Origin: Candidatus Peregrinibacteria bacterium CG11_big_fil_rev_8_21_14_0_20_46_8
Lineage (GTDB): Bacteria; Patescibacteriota; Gracilibacteria; UBA1369; UM-FILTER-53-11
Length of the DNA stretch: 7,591 bases
Assembly: GCA_002796025.1 (NCBI GenBank)
Contig: PCVQ01000047.1
Span: 1-7,591, forward strand
Direction of reading: 5' to 3'
Shown here: positions 5,477 to 7,591 of the stretch, one piece after another
How positions within the stretch are numbered: the first letter of the stretch is position 1
Layout: the number at the start of each line of letters is the position of its first letter
The notes under the pieces: generated by a model
The model's input: the letters and a program-made list of their open reading frames with translations, nothing else
Database searches by the model: none
Told to the model about the DNA's origin: nothing
Program-made: the position numbers and the translations under genes

Positions 5477-6772
5477 ATGGGAAATTGCAATTACATAGCG
5501 CCACACCAACTTTCTGACAGTGAGCTGTATCAAAAATGCAAAGCCTATGGCCTGAATGCACGTCAGTGGATGAGAAAATTTGTCGGCTTATTACCCGAAG
5601 TACAAAAGCGTCGGCTTTATAAGCGACGCGGATGTGCCTCAATCTACGAATTTGCAGCAAAAGTTGCTGGCATGAACTATGCAACTGTGGATCGTGTACT
5701 CAAAATTGCAAAAAGGCTGGAAGATAAGCCAAAATTGCGCGAACTCTTTGAGCGTGGAGAGATTGGCTGGAGCAAGTTAGAGAAAGTAGCAGCAATTGCA
5801 ACATCAGAAGGTGACAGTTTTTGGGCAGAAAAGGTGCAAGAGCTGAATTTTCACGCACTCGATATTTTTGTGCAAACAGTACGCAAGCAAGAGCTTGAAC
5901 AAAAAATGGCAAAGATTGACACTGACAATAAAACATATTATTTCGCACATTTCGGCGCCGAAGCTATACCTGAAGGCACTGACCAAACAATACAACTCAC
6001 ACAAAGTCAACCGGACGATCTTTCAGAATACTTTGTTGGAGAGGTGCCTAACATCAAGCTCCACTCTGATTCTGAGCGAGATCAACATCTCTACTATCCT
6101 CAACCCTCTTACCACCTTTCAGTAAAAATAGACCGTGACACCGAACATAAATTACGCCTGATTCAAAAAATTATGGAGTGTGCAAAGCGCGAAAAAATCA
6201 GCTTTGCGGAAGTACTGAATGAACTGATTCAGAGTTATCAGCAGTGTCCAGCGCATGGAAAAACACCGCCGCGAGAAATTAAATTATCTCAAGCCTCAAT
6301 AATTTCCTCAAAAAACGCTGCGAGCGCAAAACAGCCTATACTCGAAAATGAACAAGAATATGATCACAGCATAGTTACACGTGAACAAGAGCGCGCTGCA
6401 CAAAATAAAACCACGCGCTACATTCCTGCCGATATAAAGCGCCTCATTCTCAAACGGCAAAATAACCGCTGTGCATGGCCGAAATGTACGCGGCCACCGG
6501 AGATTTTTCATCACACACGTCGCTTTGCGCTCAACAAAAATCACGATCCGAATTTTATTCGTGCCCTATGTACAGCACATGAGCGGATAGTACAAAGCGG
6601 GCTTATAGAAAACGAAGCTGCACCGCCTGACCAATGGCGCATGATATTTGATGCGGATCACACTACTCCGGAGGCACAAATCGACGCAAAAACAAATCGC
6701 TATCGGCGCGAGCCGCAGCACGTCAATCAACTCAAAACTCATAACAATGAAAATTCACGGGCACCTCCGTAA
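5477..6772 (+). CDS. HNH endonuclease-like protein with DUF222-like N-terminal region
   Basis: The protein has 431 residues from the ATG at 5477; a GTG at 5474 directly precedes it, and no Shine-Dalgarno separates the two choices. Residues about 10-140 are helical, with the pattern of many stand-alone bacterial HNH proteins (RRLYKRRGCASIYEF, then a segment ending in FERGEIGWSKLEKVAAIA). Residues about 212-255 resemble the helical segment usually found in the middle of this family. The C-terminal HNH-like module has a Cys332-x4-Cys337 knuckle, His345-His346, HDPN at about 356-359 and LCTAH with Cys365 and His368. The paired Cys/His residues suggest zinc binding, and the HH and HDPN residues fit the beta-beta-alpha-metal nuclease site. 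The usual final HH is HE here. A 60-residue charged tail follows. Substrate and biological role are unknown; such genes are often multicopy in a genome. It ends one base before the convergent glutaredoxin stop. Confidence 0.8.
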   Translation: MGNCNYIAPHQLSDSELYQKCKAYGLNARQWMRKFVGLLPEVQKRRLYKRRGCASIYEFAAKVAGMNYATVDRVLKIAKRLEDKPKLRELFERGEIGWSKLEKVAAIATSEGDSFWAEKVQELNFHALDIFVQTVRKQELEQKMAKIDTDNKTYYFAHFGAEAIPEGTDQTIQLTQSQPDDLSEYFVGEVPNIKLHSDSERDQHLYYPQPSYHLSVKIDRDTEHKLRLIQKIMECAKREKISFAEVLNELIQSYQQCPAHGKTPPREIKLSQASIISSKNAASAKQPILENEQEYDHSIVTREQERAAQNKTTRYIPADIKRLILKRQNNRCAWPKCTRPPEIFHHTRRFALNKNHDPNFIRALCTAHERIVQSGLIENEAAPPDQWRMIFDADHTTPEAQIDAKTNRYRREPQHVNQLKTHNNENSRAPP

Positions 6773-7030
6773 CTACTCAGCCAATAATCCATCCAATTTG
6801 CCTTCTGCTTCAAGCTCCTGAAGATTGTCGTTGCCGCCGATAAGTTTATCGTTAATAAAAATCTCGGGAACGGTGGTGCGGCCCTCGGAGCGAGCTAACA
6901 TCTCATCGCGCTTAGCCGGATCTTCATCGATGTTGTATTCAACATATTCTGCGCCCTTTTCTTCTAGAAGCGCCTTTGCCGCATGGCAATATGGACAAGT
7001 AGTACGCGTATAGATTTCGACTTTAGCCAT
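6773..7030 (-). CDS. grxC: Glutaredoxin 3-type thiol-disulfide oxidoreductase
   Basis: This 85-residue protein is the standard length of bacterial glutaredoxin 3. It has the dithiol active site C12-P-Y-C15, the TVP cis-proline motif at 53-55 and the GGNDNL glutathione-binding turn at 65-70. It would reduce disulfides or glutathionylated proteins in the cytosol, usually recharged by glutathione or a thioredoxin reductase; no reductase is in the window. The ATG at 7030 (MAKVEIYT) matches the family start; an upstream in-frame start at 7111 would add 27 unrelated residues. There is no Shine-Dalgarno. The gene abuts the convergent HNH gene with zero spacing and no terminator, and is divergent from the RNA methyltransferase gene. 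Confidence 0.95.
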   Translation of the reverse strand: MAKVEIYTRTTCPYCHAAKALLEEKGAEYVEYNIDEDPAKRDEMLARSEGRTTVPEIFINDKLIGGNDNLQELEAEGKLDGLLAE

Positions 7031-7079
7031 GGGTAATAAAAGATTAGATATAAAATATAAGTAACTACAATCCGGGTGA

Positions 7080-7088
7080 ATTATACCA
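7080..7088 (-). promoter_or_regulatory. Extended -10 promoter, likely for glutaredoxin
   Basis: On the minus strand TGG-TATAAT (7080-7088) is a perfect -10 box with the extended TGn element, which can act without a good -35; none is seen. Initiation near 7073 would give a leader of about 43 nt. An alternative weaker pair closer to the gene (TTGTAG, 16 bases, TCTAAT) is possible. Confidence 0.5.
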
Positions 7089-7090
7089 AA

Positions 7091-7099
7091 TGCTACAAT
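7091..7099 (+). promoter_or_regulatory. Extended -10 promoter of the RNA methyltransferase gene, leaderless
   Basis: TGC-TACAAT (7091-7099) is an extended -10 element. The ATG at 7106 begins exactly seven bases after the hexamer, so the expected transcription start is the A of the start codon. No Shine-Dalgarno exists in the six bases TTGCGC between. The opposing glutaredoxin -10 element lies only two bases away. Confidence 0.5.
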
Positions 7100-7105
7100 T
7101 TGCGC

Positions 7106-7591
7106 ATGCAATTAGAAAAGGGCACTGTTATACAGGTTACCATTCACGATCTCGCCTTTGGCGGTGCAGGCGTTGGAAGGTGGCGGGGGCAGACGGGGCA
7201 GGCCGAGGAGCAGACGAGGCAGGCTGAGAAACCAGCGCAGTCGGCGCAGTTGCAGCACAGGCAAGAGGCTGAAAAAAAAGCTGAAATTATTGTTTTTGTT
7301 CCAGGCGCGCTGCCAGGCGATAGAGTAGAAGCGCGAATATTGCGCAGCAAAAAAAACTTCTGTGAGGCGGAGCTGGTACAAATTATAAAAAAAGCGCCAA
7401 ATAGAATTGCGGCACGTTGCAAACATTTTGATATTTGCGGAGGCTGTTCACTGCAAAATCTTGCCTACGAAGATCAGCTCGCCTGGAAAGAAAAGATGGT
7501 GCGCGATGCATTGGAGCGGATTGGCGGGATTGAAACTATGGAACTTCTTCCCATTATCGGCTGCGACTCTCCATGGTTCTACCGCAATAAA
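7106..7591 (+). CDS. rlmD: RNA uracil-5-methyltransferase, TrmA/RlmD (RumA) family, 3' clipped
   Basis: The frame is open from ATG 7106 to the window edge (162 codons). An N-terminal TRAM domain runs from GTVIQVTIHDLAFGGAGVGR (6-25) to VFVPGALPGDRV (63-74) and binds RNA. Next comes the [4Fe-4S] cluster motif Cys105-x5-Cys111-GG-Cys114; the fourth cysteine and the SAM-dependent catalytic domain lie beyond the edge. The sequence SPWFYRNK at the end is the usual entry to the family's central domain. The enzyme would methylate C5 of uridine in 23S rRNA (U1939 type) or tRNA (U54); which one cannot be decided from this part, so the symbol is provisional. The TRAM domain is interrupted at about residues 27-60 by a Gln/Glu/Ala-rich insertion made of heptads. 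It appears to be read from a leaderless promoter at 7091-7099. Confidence 0.93.
   Translation, partial: MQLEKGTVIQVTIHDLAFGGAGVGRWRGQTGQAEEQTRQAEKPAQSAQLQHRQEAEKKAEIIVFVPGALPGDRVEARILRSKKNFCEAELVQIIKKAPNRIAARCKHFDICGGCSLQNLAYEDQLAWKEKMVRDALERIGGIETMELLPIIGCDSPWFYRNK
7190..7231 (+). repeat. 21-bp tandem duplication inside the methyltransferase gene
   Basis: Two adjacent 21-bp units (7190-7210 and 7211-7231) agree except for four positions and encode QTGQAEE and QTRQAEK. Less exact seven-codon units continue to about 7273 (PAQSAQL, QHRQEAE). The frame stays open throughout and joins conserved TRAM sequence on both sides, so this is an in-frame expansion rather than a disruption. Confidence 0.8.

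Noticed and set aside
7112..7426. Minus-strand ORFs opposite the methyltransferase N-terminus
   Set aside because: The plus strand carries a TRAM domain and the Fe-S cysteine motif in one open frame; the minus frames are low-complexity shadows of the repeat.
157..7591. UGA recoded as glycine (genetic code 25)
   Set aside because: Full-length recognisable genes contain no in-frame TGA and use normal glycine codons; the tRNA-Gly has a UCC anticodon.

Overview
The window reads as ordinary bacterial chromosome with moderate GC, short intergenic gaps and the standard genetic code. All seven gene ends inside the window plus the clipped 5' end use TAA or TAG. No recognisable gene has an internal TGA, so the UGA=Gly recoding of some candidate phyla is not indicated. 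Few starts have a Shine-Dalgarno sequence, and several promoters sit almost on top of their start codons. With the mix of genes (a beta-CASP nuclease, a DUF222-like HNH protein and a large lineage-restricted hypothetical), this would fit a Patescibacteria/CPR-type genome. That placement is inference and low to moderate in confidence.

Layout. At 3-53 is the last part of an unidentified + strand gene, followed by a strong hairpin terminator (81-121). A type I phosphoribosyltransferase-like gene (157-774, +) overlaps tail to tail with a small lipoprotein gene (758-1462, -). At 1474-1701 is a doubtful short + strand ORF, possibly a remnant. A P-loop kinase-like ATPase (1631-2215, -) follows. Its near-consensus promoter starts at the base next to the CCA end of a tRNA-Gly(UCC) gene (2268-2343, -). 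Then comes an apparent two-gene minus-strand operon: a beta-CASP metallo-beta-lactamase-fold RNase/hydrolase (3890-5293) upstream of a 489-residue, cysteine-free protein of unknown function (2411-3880). Across a 180-bp divergent intergenic region lies an HNH endonuclease-like gene (5477-6772, +). It abuts, with no gap, a convergent glutaredoxin gene (6773-7030, -). The right edge holds the first 162 codons of a TrmA/RlmD-type RNA uracil-5-methyltransferase (7106 to the window end, +).

How the genes fit together. Several products relate to RNA or its maturation: the tRNA, the beta-CASP nuclease with its unknown partner, and the RNA methyltransferase. They do not form one pathway, and no CRISPR array, insertion sequence, phage module or toxin-antitoxin pair is evident. 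The most distinctive signals are a low-complexity heptad-repeat insertion inside the TRAM domain of the methyltransferase, back-to-back extended -10 promoters between glxr and methyltransferase genes that imply a leaderless methyltransferase mRNA, a second probable leaderless promoter in front of the beta-CASP gene, and the unknown 489-residue protein in the beta-CASP operon. I see no clear evidence of a new multi-gene defence or mobile system.
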